Shown here: piece after piece, positions 8,839 through 18,825 of the stretch
Layout of the letters: every line of letters starts with the position of its first letter
Numbering within the stretch: the stretch's first letter is position 1
Assembly: GCA_008923285.1 (NCBI GenBank)
Contig: WBSG01000006.1
Span: 62,001-126,000, forward strand
Reading direction: 5' to 3'
Length of the DNA stretch: 64,000 nucleotides
From: Betaproteobacteria bacterium SCN2
Lineage (GTDB): Bacteria; Pseudomonadota; Gammaproteobacteria; Burkholderiales; Thiobacillaceae
Made by a program: the position numbers and the translations under genes
Notes under the pieces: model-generated
What the model was told of the DNA's origin: nothing
The model's input: only the letters and a program-made list of their open reading frames with translations
Databases searched by the model: none

Positions 8839-9351
8839 TTACGGGAAAGCCGGGATGGTGGGCTCCGGCGCGCTGCCGTTTGCCTCGGGGTGGCGGCTGG
8901 CGACGAGCTGCCTGATCTCGTCCACGCGCGAGGCGGGCACGTCCACCATCATCAGCACGCGTCCGGCCTGAATGCCGGCCTCGAAGGTCTTGAGGCGCGA
9001 GTTGGGGATGGAACTGGCTACCATGCTCGACGCCCAGGCGCCGAAGGCCGCGCCGACCAATGCGGTAACCAGGATGGTGGCCAGCTGCAGGTCGACGCCG
9101 GCGGGCGGAAAAAGGAGGACGGCCATGCCCGCCAGGATGCCGATGCCGCCGCCCACCACCAGCCCGGTTTCTGCACCGTGCACGAAATCGGTCTTTTGCA
9201 GGATGGAGGCTTCCTGCATGCCCTCGAGCGGGACGCCGTCCCTGGCGAGGACGTGGATATGGCCATCCTCGATGCGGGCGAGCAGGAGTTCGTCGCGGAT
9301 GCTGCGAGCGCTCGGAATGTCGGGCGCCATGAAATAAAGCCGTCTTCTCAT
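8839..9351 (-). CDS. DUF1269-like membrane protein with glycine-rich transmembrane hairpin
   Basis: A 170-residue protein with a polar N-terminal domain (about residues 1-60, including ARDGVPLEGM and the FVHGAETGL entry), then two glycine/alanine-rich membrane segments around residues 62-85 and 90-115, and a C-terminal domain ending near the family motif GRVLMMVDVPASRVDEI. This layout fits the DUF1269/stress-associated membrane proteins, whose role is unknown. The frame is open to 9522, but AAAGGAGA five bases before ATG 9351 sets the start. A 7-bp hairpin (8829-8848) straddles the stop codon. Confidence 0.7.
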   Translation of the reverse strand: MRRRLYFMAPDIPSARSIRDELLLARIEDGHIHVLARDGVPLEGMQEASILQKTDFVHGAETGLVVGGGIGILAGMAVLLFPPAGVDLQLATILVTALVGAAFGAWASSMVASSIPNSRLKTFEAGIQAGRVLMMVDVPASRVDEIRQLVASRHPEANGSAPEPTIPAFP

Positions 9352-9430
9352 GTTGGTCTCCTTTCTTCGGATACCCAGATCAGAACGATAGATCGAGGGG
9401 CGGAACGCGACCCCGAATATTCTTATTAGC

Positions 9431-9459
9431 AAGGTTTGCCGGCTAAACAACCTTATAAT
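9431..9459 (+). promoter_or_regulatory. rnpB promoter: consensus -10 with an upstream palindrome
   Basis: A perfect TATAAT lies at 9454-9459, seven bases before the predicted first base of RNase P RNA (9466). No good -35 box is seen at the right distance. Instead an inverted repeat, AAGGTT 9431-9436 and AACCTT 9449-9454, fills the -35 to -10 spacer. The -10 call is strong, the palindrome's role is unknown. Confidence 0.6.
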
Positions 9460-9465
9460 GACAAA

Positions 9466-9787
9466 GGGTTGGCCGGACAGCCGCTGCGTGCTTCGGCACG
9501 GGGAGGAAAGTCCGGGCTCCACAGGGCAGGATGCCGGCTAACGGCCGGACGCCGCAAGGCGAGGAACAGGGCCACAGAGACGAGTAAATCCCAAGGGGCG
9601 CAAGCCCTGCGGGGTGGACGTGAAACGCGGTAACCTCCATCCGGAGCAACACCAAATAGGCAGACGATGAAGCGGCTCGCCGAGTCTGCGGGTAGGTGGC
9701 TTGAGTCCGTCAGCAATGACGGACCTAGAGGAATGGCTGTCATGGGGGCGACCCCTTACAGAACCCGGCTTACAGGCCAACCCATTG
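9466..9787 (+). ncRNA. rnpB: RNase P RNA, bacterial class A
   Basis: This is the catalytic RNA of RNase P, which matures tRNA 5' ends. The hallmark conserved region 1, GAGGAAAGTCCGGGCTCC, is at about 9502-9519, and the matching 3' conserved region with AGAGGAATGGCTGTCAT and ACAGAACCCGGCTTACAGG is present. The two ends close perfectly: GGGTTGGCC at 9466-9474 pairs with GGCCAACCC at 9775-9783 as helix P1. About 320 nucleotides is normal for class A. Long protein frames on either strand here are spurious. The exact 3' end is uncertain by a few bases. Confidence 0.96.
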
Positions 9788-9932
9788 TTTTCCGTCAAAT
9801 CAATAAGTTATTCAATTTATCTGCGTATCGTAATGAGGATGCGCAGGTAAGCCTTCGTTTTATAAGCCCCCTTGCGTCTGTGGATAGTTTCCGTAAGTCT
9901 TTGAGCTTACAGGAAAAATTTTCTTTCTCTTA

Positions 9933-9962
9933 TTGACACTGCCGTTTTATTGCCTCTATAGT
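9933..9962 (+). promoter_or_regulatory. near-consensus sigma-70 promoter of the dcw operon
   Basis: TTGACA at 9933-9938 and TATAGT at 9957-9962 are separated by 18 bases, giving a strong housekeeping promoter with transcription start near 9969 and a roughly 97-base leader before mraZ. The preceding AT-rich stretch 9788-9932 between rnpB and this promoter holds no gene that I can support. Confidence 0.8.
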
Positions 9963-9996
9963 GGGGATATGTGTCATTTTGTGGATGATTGTGGGG
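9961..9996 (+). promoter_or_regulatory. four GTG direct repeats with 10-bp period: probable MraZ operator
   Basis: GTGG at 9961, GTGT at 9971, GTGG at 9981 and GTGG at 9991 are spaced exactly ten bases apart and overlap the end of the -10 box and the start site. MraZ of E. coli is known to bind TGGGN repeats with five-base spacers at its own promoter, the same period. The position predicts autorepression of the dcw operon by the gene just downstream. Confidence 0.7.
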
Positions 9997-10065
9997 TAAA
10001 ACTCCTTTCAGGCCGCGAAATGCAAGTGAACACCCGCAAAACAACAGAAGGGGCAAGAGGGGGCA

Positions 10066-10512
10066 ATGTTCCGAGGCGTTAGCACCGTCAGTCTGGATAG
10101 CAAGGGTCGCGTGGTCGTGCCGGCCCGCTATCGCGACGCGCTTCTGGCCATCGCCGGCGGCCGCGTGGTGGTGACGGCCGACCCCGGCCAGTGCCTGCTG
10201 CTCTACCCCTTGCCCGAATGGGAGCCCATCGAGAAAAAGCTCACCGGGCTGTCCGGCTTCAATCCCCAGATCCGCGCCCTGCAGCGCCTGCTGGTCGGCC
10301 ATGCGCACGAACTCGACATGGACGCAGCCGGCCGCATTCTGTTGCCGCCGATGCTGCGCCAATTCGCCGCCCTGGAGAAGAACGTGGTGCTGGTGGGTCA
10401 GGGCGCCAAGCTGGAAATGTGGAACGAAGAACGCTGGCAGAACGAAGTGGACCAGGCCCTGACCTTCAACAATGGCCAGATGCCGCCGGAGCTGGAGGGC
10501 TTCACTTTGTGA
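10066..10512 (+). CDS. mraZ: MraZ, transcriptional regulator of the dcw cluster
   Basis: A 148-residue protein made of two SpoVT/AbrB-like repeats that assembles into rings and binds DNA repeats at its own promoter. Each repeat carries the DxxGRxxxP core: [14 protein letters not shown] in the N-terminal half and [14 protein letters not shown] in the C-terminal half. The ATG at 10066 follows AGAGGGGG. It is the first gene of the division and wall operon and overlaps rsmH by a GTGA junction. The operator-like repeats at 9961-9994 are its likely target. Confidence 0.96.
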   Translation: MFRGVSTVSLDSKGRVVVPARYRDALLAIAGGRVVVTADPGQCLLLYPLPEWEPIEKKLTGLSGFNPQIRALQRLLVGHAHELDMDAAGRILLPPMLRQFAALEKNVVLVGQGAKLEMWNEERWQNEVDQALTFNNGQMPPELEGFTL

Positions 10513-11438
10513 CGCAGCACCTGCCGGTATTGGCCAGCGAGGCCATCGGGGCCCTGGCGATCAATCCGGACGGGGTTTACGTGGACGGCACTTTCGGGCG
10601 CGGCGGTCACAGCCGGCTGGTGCTGGAGAAACTGTCGGACCGCGGCCGTCTGATCGCGCTGGACCGCGATCCTGCCGCGATCGAGGCGGGTCGGGCGATC
10701 GCGGATGCACGGCTGACGCTGGTGCGGGCGCCGTTTTCCCGCCTGGCGGAGGTGCTGGACGAGCTGGGCGTGGACAAGGTCGACGGCATCTTGCTGGACA
10801 TCGGCGTGTCGTCGCCGCAGCTCGACGAGGCGGGGCGCGGCTTCAGCTTCCGGCTGGAGGGTCCGCTCGACATGCGCATGGACCCGGACAGCGGCATCAG
10901 TGCCGCAGACTGGGTTGCGCAGGCGGAAGAAGACGAGATGGTGGAGGTCATCAGGCGATATGGCGAGGAACGGTTTGCTCGACAGATTGCGCACGCGATT
11001 GCTGCGGCGCGAAAGATATCTCCGATCCGTACGACGAGCGAACTTGCGCAAATCGTCGCGGGCGCCGTCAGGAAGCGCGAGCCCGGCCAGCATCCGGCGA
11101 CGCGCACCTTTCAGGCTATACGGATTTTCCTCAATCGCGAGCTTGAGGAGCTAGAAGCGGTGCTGCCGGTGTGTGTGCAAAGACTCAAACCCGGCGGCAG
11201 GCTGGCGGTAATCAGCTTTCATTCCCTGGAAGATCGCATCGTCAAGCGTTTCATGCGCGACGAGGAGCGCGGACCGGAACTGCCGCGCGGCCTGCCGGTG
11301 CGCGCAGCGGACATCGCGCCCGGACGCCTGAAGCGCGTGGGCAAGGCCATGCGCGCCAGTGGAGAGGAAACGGACATGAACCCGCGTGCGCGCAGCGCAG
11401 TCTTGCGCGCGGCGGAAAGAACGGGGGCGAGCGGATGA
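10509..11438 (+). CDS. rsmH: 16S rRNA (cytosine1402-N4)-methyltransferase
   Basis: RsmH methylates N4 of C1402 in 16S rRNA, the same nucleotide that RsmI (6575-7420 in this window) modifies on the ribose. The 309-residue protein has [10 protein letters not shown] as the SAM-binding loop, [13 protein letters not shown], the [12 protein letters not shown] insert, and the C-terminal [19 protein letters not shown] start at 10509 overlaps the mraZ stop (GTGA). Its end overlaps ftsL as ATGA. Confidence 0.96.
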   Translation: MTQHLPVLASEAIGALAINPDGVYVDGTFGRGGHSRLVLEKLSDRGRLIALDRDPAAIEAGRAIADARLTLVRAPFSRLAEVLDELGVDKVDGILLDIGVSSPQLDEAGRGFSFRLEGPLDMRMDPDSGISAADWVAQAEEDEMVEVIRRYGEERFARQIAHAIAAARKISPIRTTSELAQIVAGAVRKREPGQHPATRTFQAIRIFLNRELEELEAVLPVCVQRLKPGGRLAVISFHSLEDRIVKRFMRDEERGPELPRGLPVRAADIAPGRLKRVGKAMRASGEETDMNPRARSAVLRAAERTGASG

Positions 11439-11707
11439 AACGGCTGGACATCCTGCTCGCCCTGGCTTTGATGGCATGCGCACTGGCAGTGGTGAACGCG
11501 CAGCACCGGGCGCGCACCCTGTTTGTCGAACTGGAAACCCTGAAAAGGGAAGCGAGAGACCTGGACGTGGAGTGGGGAAAGTTGCAGTTGGAGCAGGGCA
11601 CGCTGACCAGCCATGCCCGCGTGGAGGCGCTGGCGAAGCAGCAACTGGGCCTCATGACGCCGCCGCTCGACAAGGTCTGGCTGCTTGAGGCGGAGGCCCG
11701 GCCGTGA
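11435..11707 (+). CDS. ftsL: cell division protein FtsL
   Basis: A 90-residue bitopic membrane protein of the divisome that forms the FtsQLB complex with FtsQ and FtsB. One membrane segment spans about residues 4-22, followed by a periplasmic coiled coil (about residues 25-65) and a short tail with LGLMTPP, as in other FtsL proteins. The ATG at 11435 is coupled to rsmH, and its TGA overlaps the GTG of ftsI. FtsL diverges quickly, so identification rests on size, topology and position. Confidence 0.9.
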   Translation: MKRLDILLALALMACALAVVNAQHRARTLFVELETLKREARDLDVEWGKLQLEQGTLTSHARVEALAKQQLGLMTPPLDKVWLLEAEARP

Positions 11708-13449
11708 GCGTGAACTACTCGAGCAGGAAGCTGCTCCAGGTTCACATCACGCCGTGGCGCGTTGCCGTGGTGGCGGGCCTGCTTGGCGCCTGGTTTGTCG
11801 CGCTCGGCGTGCGCGCCGCCTACCTGCAAGGCCTCAATACCGATTTCCTGCAGGGCAAGGGCGACGCGGTGTCCTCGCGCAAGCTCGCCATCCCGGCCAA
11901 CCGCGGCATGGTGGTGGACCGCTTCGGCCAGCCGCTGGCGATCAGCACGCCGGTGGAAACCTTGTGGGCGCGGCCGTCCGATACGCAGTCGCTCAACGCG
12001 CAGCAGATCGGCCGCCTCGCCGCGGTCCTCGACATGCCGGCCAGCGCGCTGACGAAAAAACTGAAAACCCCGCACCGTGGCGAAGTCGCCATCAACCGCA
12101 ACCTCAGCCCCGAGCAGGCGGTGAAGATCGCGGCGATGGGCCTGCCCGGCCTCAAGCTGCAGCGCGAATTCCGCCGCTTCTATCCGGCTGCCGAAGTGGC
12201 CGCGCACGTGGTGGGCTTTACCAACATCGACGACGTCGGCCAGGAAGGCGTGGAGCTCGCCTATCAGGACTGGCTCGCGGGCAAGGCCGGCAGCCGCCAC
12301 GTGCTGCGCGACCGCCGCGGCCACATCGTGCAGGATCTGAGTCCGGCGCGCGGTGCGAAAATGGGCGGCAACCTGGGCCTCTCGCTCGATCTCAAGCTGC
12401 AGTATCTGGCGCATCGCGAACTGTCGGCGGCGGTGGACAAGCACAAGGCCAGGGGCGGCGGCATCGTCGTGCTGGACGCCAAGACCGGCGAGATCCTGGC
12501 CCTGTCCAACCTGCCGGTGGTCAATCCCAACAACCGCAAGAACTACAGGCCCGATCTCATGCGCAACCGCGCGGTGATCGACACTTTCGAGCCCGGCTCC
12601 ACCATCAAGCCGTTCACGGTCGCGGCGGCCATGGAGCGCGGCCTCGTGCATCCCGACACCATGATGCATCTGCCCAACGACTATGTCGTCGGTCGCAAGC
12701 ACATCACCGACGTGCATTACCACCCGCAGCTCACGGTGACCGAAGTGCTGCAGAAATCGAGCAACATCGGCGTGGTGAAAATGGCCATGCAGCTCAAGCC
12801 CCAGGAGTTCTGGGATACGCTGCACCGCGCCGGCTTCGGCGAAAAGCCGGGTTCCAGTTTTCCGGGCGAGGTCAGCGGGCGCTTGCGTGATCCGGCCACC
12901 TGGAAGCCGGTCGAGCATGCCACGCATGCCTATGGCCATGGCCTGTCGGTGAGCCTGCTGCAGCTCGCGCGCAGCTACATGGCCTTCGCCAACGACGGCG
13001 TGGTCATGCCGCTGACCTTCCTCAAGCGCGAGCCGCAGGAACTCGGCGGCGAGCGCGTGCTGTCCGTGCATGTGGCGCGCCAGGTGCGCGAGATGATGGA
13101 AACCGTGACGCACGAAGGCGGCACCGCCATGCTGGCGCAAGTGCCGGGCTATCGCGTTGCCGGCAAGACCGGCACGGCCTACAAGCTGGTCGATGGGCGC
13201 TACAGCAGGGACCGCTATATTTCCTCCTTCGTCGGCCTGGCGCCGGCCTCCGACCCGCGCCTCATCATCGCGGTGATGATCGACGAGCCGCGCGAGAAAG
13301 GGCATTACGGCGGGGTGGTGGCCGGCCCCGTGTTCGCGCAGGTGATGGCGGCGTCCTTGCGCCAGCTCGCGGTGTCGCCCGATGCATCCGAAGCGCCTGC
13401 CACGCGGTTGACCCATCCGCAGACGGCCGTAAAGCCGGGGGAGGCCTGA
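11704..13449 (+). CDS. ftsI: septal peptidoglycan transpeptidase FtsI (PBP3)
   Basis: FtsI cross-links septal peptidoglycan with FtsW. The 581-residue class B penicillin-binding protein has a cytoplasmic N terminus, one membrane anchor at about residues 18-40, the PBP dimer domain (IPANRGMVVDRFGQPLA), and the transpeptidase domain. Active-site motifs are SxxK at S299 (GSTIKPF), SxN at S352-N354 and KTG at K488. A GTG start at 11704 overlaps the ftsL stop. The C terminus ends with a short polar tail. One base separates it from murE. Confidence 0.95.
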   Translation: MSVNYSSRKLLQVHITPWRVAVVAGLLGAWFVALGVRAAYLQGLNTDFLQGKGDAVSSRKLAIPANRGMVVDRFGQPLAISTPVETLWARPSDTQSLNAQQIGRLAAVLDMPASALTKKLKTPHRGEVAINRNLSPEQAVKIAAMGLPGLKLQREFRRFYPAAEVAAHVVGFTNIDDVGQEGVELAYQDWLAGKAGSRHVLRDRRGHIVQDLSPARGAKMGGNLGLSLDLKLQYLAHRELSAAVDKHKARGGGIVVLDAKTGEILALSNLPVVNPNNRKNYRPDLMRNRAVIDTFEPGSTIKPFTVAAAMERGLVHPDTMMHLPNDYVVGRKHITDVHYHPQLTVTEVLQKSSNIGVVKMAMQLKPQEFWDTLHRAGFGEKPGSSFPGEVSGRLRDPATWKPVEHATHAYGHGLSVSLLQLARSYMAFANDGVVMPLTFLKREPQELGGERVLSVHVARQVREMMETVTHEGGTAMLAQVPGYRVAGKTGTAYKLVDGRYSRDRYISSFVGLAPASDPRLIIAVMIDEPREKGHYGGVVAGPVFAQVMAASLRQLAVSPDASEAPATRLTHPQTAVKPGEA

Positions 13450-13450
13450 G

Positions 13451-14905
13451 ATGGACTGCGTGCGCCTGCCCCAGGCTTCCACCCTGCTGAAGAAACTCGG
13501 CGTGCCGCTGGCGGCACTGACCGCCGACAGTCGCCGCGCCGGCCCTGGCATCGCCTTCGCCGCCTACCCGGGCACGGCGCATGATGGCCGCGCGTTCATA
13601 CCCCAGGCCATAGCCGCGGGCGCGCCGGCCGTGCTCTGGGAGGAGGATCATTTCCTCTGGGATCCGGCCTGGCCGGTTCCCAATCTCGCAGTGCCGGGGC
13701 TGAAGTCGCGCATCGGTGAAATCGCCGCCTGCGTGTACGGCGATCCGGCCAGCCGCCTCTCCATGATCGGCGTGACTGGCACCAACGGCAAAACCTCGGT
13801 CACGCACTGGATCGCGCAGGCGCTGAATTTCATCGGCACGCCGAGTGCGGTAATCGGCACCCTCGGCAATGGCTTCACGGACAGGTTGTCCCCCGCCACC
13901 AACACCACGCCGGACGCGGTCGCCCTGCAGGAAATGCTGGCGCGCTACCTGGAACAGGGCGCGCGCGCCTGTGCCATGGAGGTGTCCTCGCACGGCCTGC
14001 ACCAGGGCCGCGTCAACGGCTGTCGTTTCGATATCGCGGTGCTGACCAACCTGTCGCGCGACCATCTCGACTACCACGGCAGCATGGAGGCCTACGCCGC
14101 CGCCAAGGCCGAGTTGTTCGCCTGGCCCGGCCTGGCGCATGCCGTGCTCAACCTGGACGATGATTTTGGCCGCGCACTGGCGCAGAAGGCCGGCCGCGCC
14201 AGGGTGGTCGGCTACGGTTTTGAGCGCGGCGAGGTGGTGGCCGAAGCGGTTCGGGAGGGGCGCGAAGGCATGACGCTGTCGCTCAACACCGCCTGGGGGC
14301 GCGCCGAGCTCGAAGCCGCGTTGCTCGGACGCTTCAACGCCTGCAACCTGATGGCGGCGCTGGCAGTTCTGCTGGTGTCCGGCATTCCGCTCGAACGCGC
14401 CTGCGCGGCACTTGCGCAAGTGCGCCCGCCCGCAGGACGCATGCAGACACTGGGCGGCGGGGAGCGCCCACTGGTGGTGGTGGACTACGCGCACACGCCG
14501 GATGCGCTGGAAAAGGTGCTGAAGACCCTGCGCCCGCTCGCCGGCGCAGGTCGCGTGATCTGCGTGTTCGGCTGCGGCGGCAACCGCGACAAGGGCAAGC
14601 GTCCGCTGATGGGGCGGGCCGCTGCGCAGGGCGCCGACCTGATCTATGTCACCAGCGACAACCCGCGCAACGAGGATCCGCTCGCCATCATCGCCGACAT
14701 CCTGCACGGCGTGAAAACCGATACCGCCCTCATGGAACCGGATCGTGCGCAGGCGATTTTCAGGGCAGTGGCAGAAGCCGATGCGAACGACATCGTGCTG
14801 ATCGCGGGCAAGGGGCACGAGGATTATCAGGAAGTGCAGAGCCAGAAGCTGCACTTCTCCGATGTGGACATGGCGCATGACGCGCTGAAAGCGTGGCTGG
14901 CATGA
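13451..14905 (+). CDS. murE: UDP-MurNAc-L-Ala-D-Glu:meso-diaminopimelate ligase
   Basis: MurE adds the third stem-peptide residue in the cytoplasmic steps of peptidoglycan synthesis. The 484-residue sequence shows the Mur ligase ATP loop TGTNGKTS, the VDYAHTPDALEKVL segment of the C-terminal domain, and SDNPRNEDP, whose DNPR motif marks meso-diaminopimelate rather than lysine specificity. It starts one base after ftsI and its stop overlaps the likely murF start. Confidence 0.96.
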   Translation: MDCVRLPQASTLLKKLGVPLAALTADSRRAGPGIAFAAYPGTAHDGRAFIPQAIAAGAPAVLWEEDHFLWDPAWPVPNLAVPGLKSRIGEIAACVYGDPASRLSMIGVTGTNGKTSVTHWIAQALNFIGTPSAVIGTLGNGFTDRLSPATNTTPDAVALQEMLARYLEQGARACAMEVSSHGLHQGRVNGCRFDIAVLTNLSRDHLDYHGSMEAYAAAKAELFAWPGLAHAVLNLDDDFGRALAQKAGRARVVGYGFERGEVVAEAVREGREGMTLSLNTAWGRAELEAALLGRFNACNLMAALAVLLVSGIPLERACAALAQVRPPAGRMQTLGGGERPLVVVDYAHTPDALEKVLKTLRPLAGAGRVICVFGCGGNRDKGKRPLMGRAAAQGADLIYVTSDNPRNEDPLAIIADILHGVKTDTALMEPDRAQAIFRAVAEADANDIVLIAGKGHEDYQEVQSQKLHFSDVDMAHDALKAWLA

Positions 14906-16266
14906 AGCGAACAATGATGCATCTTTCCGAGGCCGCCGCCGCTGTGGGCGGCAAGCTCGCCGGGCAGGACCGCGAATTCTTCGCGGTGTCCACCGACACC
15001 CGCACCATTCACGCCGGCGACCTGTTCATCGCGCTGAAGGGTGCGAATTTCGACGGCGCGGGCTTCGCGGAGAAGGCGATCGCGGCTGGCGCGGCCGGCG
15101 TCATGGTGAATGCCGGCGCGCAGTCGAATGCGGTCCCTGCGATCCATGTCGAGGACGCCCGCCTCGCCCTGGGGCGGCTGGCGTCGCACTGGCGCAAGCG
15201 TTTCCGCATTCCCGTCATCGCCATTACCGGCAGCAACGGCAAGACCACGGTCAAGGAAATGACTGCTGCCATCCTGCGCGCCGCCTCGCGGCCGGATGGC
15301 GTGCTGGCGACGGAAGGCAATCTCAACAACGACATCGGCTGCCCGCAGATGATGCTGCGCCTGCGTGAAGCCCACGCCTACGCAGTGCTCGAGATGGGTA
15401 TGAACCATCCGGGCGAGATTCGCTATCTCACGCATCTGGCCAGCCCGGACGTGGCGCTGGTCAACAACGCCCAGTCCGCGCACATCGGCATGCTGGGCTC
15501 GGTGCGCGCCATCGCCGAGGCCAAGGGTGAAATCTTCGAGGGGCTGGGCGCAAACGGCACGGCCATCATCAACGCCGATGACCCGCATGCGGACTACTGG
15601 CGCAGCCTCAATGCCGGCCGCCGCATGTTGAGCTTCGGTTTCGCGACCGGCGCCGATGTGCGCGGCGAGTACCAGGCCGCTGAATTCGGCGGCACCCTGA
15701 ACGTGGCCTGCTCCCAGGGCCATGCCAGCATCGCCCTGCAGGTGCCGGGCGAGCATAACGCGCGCAATGCGCTGGCGGCGCTGGCCTGCGCGCTCGCGGT
15801 CAACGTCGACCTGCAGACCGCCGCCGCCGCCCTGGCCGGCTTCACTGGCATCAAGGGCAGGCTGCAGCGCATTGCGGCATTGCACGGCGGGCTGTTCATC
15901 GACGACACCTACAACGCCAATCCGGATTCCGCGCGCGCCGCGCTGGCCGTGCTTGCGCGCCAGCCAGGATACAAATATTTCGTGCTCGGCAACATGGGCG
16001 AGCTGGGCGATGAGGCCCCTGCCATGCACGCGCAGATCGGCCTGGCTGCGCGCGAAGCCGGTGTCGAGCGCCTGTTCGGCCTGGGCGACCTGGCGCGCGA
16101 GGCGGTCAGGGCCTTTGGCGCCGGCGGCATGCATTACGAACGTATCGAGGAACTGCTGGCCGACGTGGAAAACGCGCTGGCGCCGGATGTGACGGTGCTG
16201 GTCAAGGGCTCGCGTGCCATGCAGATGGAACGCGTGGTCAAGAGCTTGAGCGAAGGGGCGCACTGA
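14902..16266 (+). CDS. murF: UDP-MurNAc-tripeptide:D-alanyl-D-alanine ligase
   Basis: MurF attaches D-Ala-D-Ala to make the UDP-MurNAc-pentapeptide. [13 protein letters not shown] is its ATP loop, [10 protein letters not shown] and [10 protein letters not shown] are further family motifs. I chose the ATG at 14902 (ATGA overlap with murE), giving 454 residues; a GTG nine bases upstream and ATGs at 14914 and 14917 are alternatives. The dipeptide substrate is supplied by the ddl gene at 23582 in the same cluster. Its stop shares one base with the mraY start. Confidence 0.96.
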   Translation: MKRTMMHLSEAAAAVGGKLAGQDREFFAVSTDTRTIHAGDLFIALKGANFDGAGFAEKAIAAGAAGVMVNAGAQSNAVPAIHVEDARLALGRLASHWRKRFRIPVIAITGSNGKTTVKEMTAAILRAASRPDGVLATEGNLNNDIGCPQMMLRLREAHAYAVLEMGMNHPGEIRYLTHLASPDVALVNNAQSAHIGMLGSVRAIAEAKGEIFEGLGANGTAIINADDPHADYWRSLNAGRRMLSFGFATGADVRGEYQAAEFGGTLNVACSQGHASIALQVPGEHNARNALAALACALAVNVDLQTAAAALAGFTGIKGRLQRIAALHGGLFIDDTYNANPDSARAALAVLARQPGYKYFVLGNMGELGDEAPAMHAQIGLAAREAGVERLFGLGDLAREAVRAFGAGGMHYERIEELLADVENALAPDVTVLVKGSRAMQMERVVKSLSEGAH

Positions 16267-17351
16267 TGCTGCTGTGGCTATTTCAGATGCTGGGCGAGGA
16301 CATTTCCGCCTTCAACGTGTTCAGTTACATCACGCTGCGCGCGGTGATGGCGGTGCTCACTGCGCTGGTGATCTCTTTCGTGGTCGGCCCGTGGATGATC
16401 GACCGGCTCAAGATCATGAAATTCGGCCAGGCCGTGCGCGATGACGGCCCGCAAAGCCACCTGGTGAAAGCCGGCACGCCGACCATGGGCGGCGCGCTGA
16501 TCCTCACCGCGGTGGCGGTGTCGACCTTCTTGTGGATGGACCTCACCAATAAATATGTCTGGGTGGCGCTGCTCACCACCCTCGGCTTCGGCATCATCGG
16601 TTGGGTCGACGACTACAAGAAGATCGTGCACAAGAACCCCAAGGGCCTGATCGCGCGCTGGAAGTACTTCTGGCAGTCGGTGTTCGGCCTGGGCGCGGCG
16701 ATCTACATCGCCACCTCGACCGATCTGCCGGCACAGACCGAACTCATCGTGCCCTTCTTCAAGAACGTGGTGATTCCGCTCGGCGTGGTCGGCTTCGTGG
16801 TGCTGACCTACTTCGTCATCGTCGGCTCGAGCAACGCGGTCAACCTTACCGACGGCCTCGACGGCCTAGCCATCCTGCCGACCGTGATGGTGGCCTCGGC
16901 GCTCGGCATCTTTGCCTACGCCGCGGGCCACGCCGTATTCGCCAAATACCTCGGCGTGCCGCACATTCCGGGCGCCGGCGAACTGGTGGTGTTCTGCGCG
17001 GCGATCGCCGGCGCCGGCCTCGCCTTCCTGTGGTTCAACGCCTATCCGGCCGAAGTGTTCATGGGCGATGTCGGCGCGCTTGCGCTGGGCGCCGCCCTCG
17101 GCGTGGTGGCGGTGATCGTGCGCCAGGAAATCGTGCTCTTCATCATGGGCGGCGTGTTCGTAGTGGAAACCCTGTCGGTGATCATCCAGGTCGCCTCGTT
17201 CAAGATGACCGGTAAACGCGTATTCCGCATGGCGCCGCTGCACCATCACTACGAACTCAAGGGCTGGAAAGAGACGCAGGTGGTGGTCAGGTTCTGGATT
17301 ATTACGATGATGCTGGTGCTGATCGGCTTGTCGACGCTGAAATTGCGATGA
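16266..17351 (+). CDS. mraY: phospho-N-acetylmuramoyl-pentapeptide transferase
   Basis: MraY is the inner-membrane enzyme that moves phospho-MurNAc-pentapeptide onto undecaprenyl phosphate, forming lipid I. The 361-residue protein has about ten membrane segments. Cytoplasmic loop motifs include [15 protein letters not shown], the [10 protein letters not shown] metal-binding loop, and GDVGALALG and [14 protein letters not shown] near the end. It overlaps the murF stop by one base. A long hairpin lies in the gap before murD. Confidence 0.97.
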   Translation: MLLWLFQMLGEDISAFNVFSYITLRAVMAVLTALVISFVVGPWMIDRLKIMKFGQAVRDDGPQSHLVKAGTPTMGGALILTAVAVSTFLWMDLTNKYVWVALLTTLGFGIIGWVDDYKKIVHKNPKGLIARWKYFWQSVFGLGAAIYIATSTDLPAQTELIVPFFKNVVIPLGVVGFVVLTYFVIVGSSNAVNLTDGLDGLAILPTVMVASALGIFAYAAGHAVFAKYLGVPHIPGAGELVVFCAAIAGAGLAFLWFNAYPAEVFMGDVGALALGAALGVVAVIVRQEIVLFIMGGVFVVETLSVIIQVASFKMTGKRVFRMAPLHHHYELKGWKETQVVVRFWIITMMLVLIGLSTLKLR

Positions 17352-17361
17352 AAAAAATCGA

Positions 17362-17431
17362 ACACAGAGACAGCAGAGGGAACAGAGGAAAGCAAATAAA
17401 GCTTTCAGGGGTTCCTCTGCTTCCTCTGTGT
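17362..17431. repeat. long hairpin element between mraY and murD
   Basis: The 91-base gap is mostly one hairpin. ACACAGAG 17362-17369 pairs with CTCTGTGT 17424-17431, AGCAGAGG 17372-17379 pairs with CCTCTGCT 17414-17421, and GAAAGC 17388-17393 pairs with GCTTTC 17401-17406 around an A-rich loop. This is 22 paired positions with small internal loops. No T tract follows, so a terminator is doubtful; an mRNA-stabilising or mobile palindromic repeat is as likely. Confidence 0.7.
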
Positions 17432-17442
17432 AGCTGCTTGTT

Positions 17443-18825
17443 ATGAATTACGACGCGTTGCACCTCTCCGGCCGCAAAACCCTGGTCCTCGGGCTGGGCG
17501 ACACCGGCCTGTCCGCCGCCCGCTGGCTGGCGGCGCGCGGCGCCGTCGTGTCGGTGGCCGACAGCCGCGAGTCGCCGCCGAACGCACAGGCCTTGAAGGA
17601 CATGCTGCCGGAAGCCGCGCTGCACTGCGGGGCATTCCGGGATGAGGTGTTGCAGGCCGCTGATCTCCTGGTCGCCAGTCCCGGCGTGCCGCTGGCCGAA
17701 CCGGCGGTGGCACGCGCGCTGCAGAAAGGCATCGAGCTTGCCGGCGATGTGGAACTGTTCGCGCGCGCGATCAAGGCATCGCAGGCCAGGCTCATCGCCA
17801 TTACCGGCAGCAACGGCAAGAGCACCGTGACCGCCATGTGCGGGGCCATGAGCGAGGCGGCGGGCAGGAAGACCTGCGTGGCCGGCAACATCGGCCTGCC
17901 GGTGCTGGATGCGCTGATGGACATCGAGGCCGGTCGCATGCAGGAACCCGAGGTGTGGGCGCTGGAACTCTCCAGTTTCCAACTGGAAACCACGGCCAGC
18001 CTCGATGCCGACGCCGCCACCGTGCTCAATGTCAGCGAGGACCATCTCGATCGCTATCCGGGCATGGCAGCCTATGCCGCCGCCAAGGCGCGCATCTTCT
18101 CCGGGCGCGGCGTGCAGGTGCTGAACCGCGACGACGCACGCGTCATGGCCATGGCGATTCCCGGTCGGCATCAGCTCAGCTTCGGCCTCGATGCCGCACC
18201 CGGCAGCGACGATTTCGGCCTGGACGAAGGCAGCCTGTGTCGCGGCAGCGAGCGGCTGATGGCCGTGGCCGAACTGCCGGTGGCGGGCCTGCACAATGCC
18301 GCCAACGCGCTGGCCGCGCTGGCGCTGACTACCTCCGTCGGCCTGTCTGAAGCCGGCCTCCTGCGGGGCCTCAGGCAATTCAAGGGCCTGCCGCACCGCG
18401 TCGAATTCGTCGACGAGGTTGGCGGCGTGCGCTTCTACGACGACTCCAAGGGCACCAACGTCGGCGCCACCGAGGCGGCCCTGCGCGGCATGGACCGCAA
18501 GGTGGTGGTGATTCTCGGCGGCGACGGCAAGGGCCAGGATTTCTCGCCGCTGAAACAGGCGGTGACAGCCAATGCGCGCGCCGTGGTGCTGATCGGACGC
18601 GATGCGCCGCTGATCGAGAAGGCCATCGCGGGTTGCGGCGTACCCCTGGAAAAGGCATCGGCCATGCCGGCTGCCGTGGGGCTGGCATTCGAGCTGGCCC
18701 GGGAAGGCGATGCCGTGCTGCTGTCGCCGGCCTGTGCGAGCTGGGACATGTTCCGCAACTACGCCCATCGCGCGGAAGTGTTCATCGAGGCCGTGCGCGC
18801 GCTCGGCCGCGGAGGGGCGGCCTGA
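17443..18825 (+). CDS. murD: UDP-MurNAc-L-alanine:D-glutamate ligase
   Basis: MurD adds D-glutamate, the second stem-peptide residue. The 460-residue sequence carries the N-terminal Rossmann-like [16 protein letters not shown], the ATP loop [10 protein letters not shown], the LELSSFQLE motif, [10 protein letters not shown], and [11 protein letters not shown] in the C-terminal domain. The ATG at 17443 is the first in-frame start after the hairpin element. The stop shares one base with ftsW. Confidence 0.96.
   Translation: MNYDALHLSGRKTLVLGLGDTGLSAARWLAARGAVVSVADSRESPPNAQALKDMLPEAALHCGAFRDEVLQAADLLVASPGVPLAEPAVARALQKGIELAGDVELFARAIKASQARLIAITGSNGKSTVTAMCGAMSEAAGRKTCVAGNIGLPVLDALMDIEAGRMQEPEVWALELSSFQLETTASLDADAATVLNVSEDHLDRYPGMAAYAAAKARIFSGRGVQVLNRDDARVMAMAIPGRHQLSFGLDAAPGSDDFGLDEGSLCRGSERLMAVAELPVAGLHNAANALAALALTTSVGLSEAGLLRGLRQFKGLPHRVEFVDEVGGVRFYDDSKGTNVGATEAALRGMDRKVVVILGGDGKGQDFSPLKQAVTANARAVVLIGRDAPLIEKAIAGCGVPLEKASAMPAAVGLAFELAREGDAVLLSPACASWDMFRNYAHRAEVFIEAVRALGRGGAA

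Noticed and set aside
9443-9936. Several open frames over 9443-9936 on both strands
   Set aside because: They lie on RNase P RNA, whose conserved sequence and P1 helix explain the region. Minus-strand frames with LACKPGSV-like text are a common mis-annotation of rnpB.
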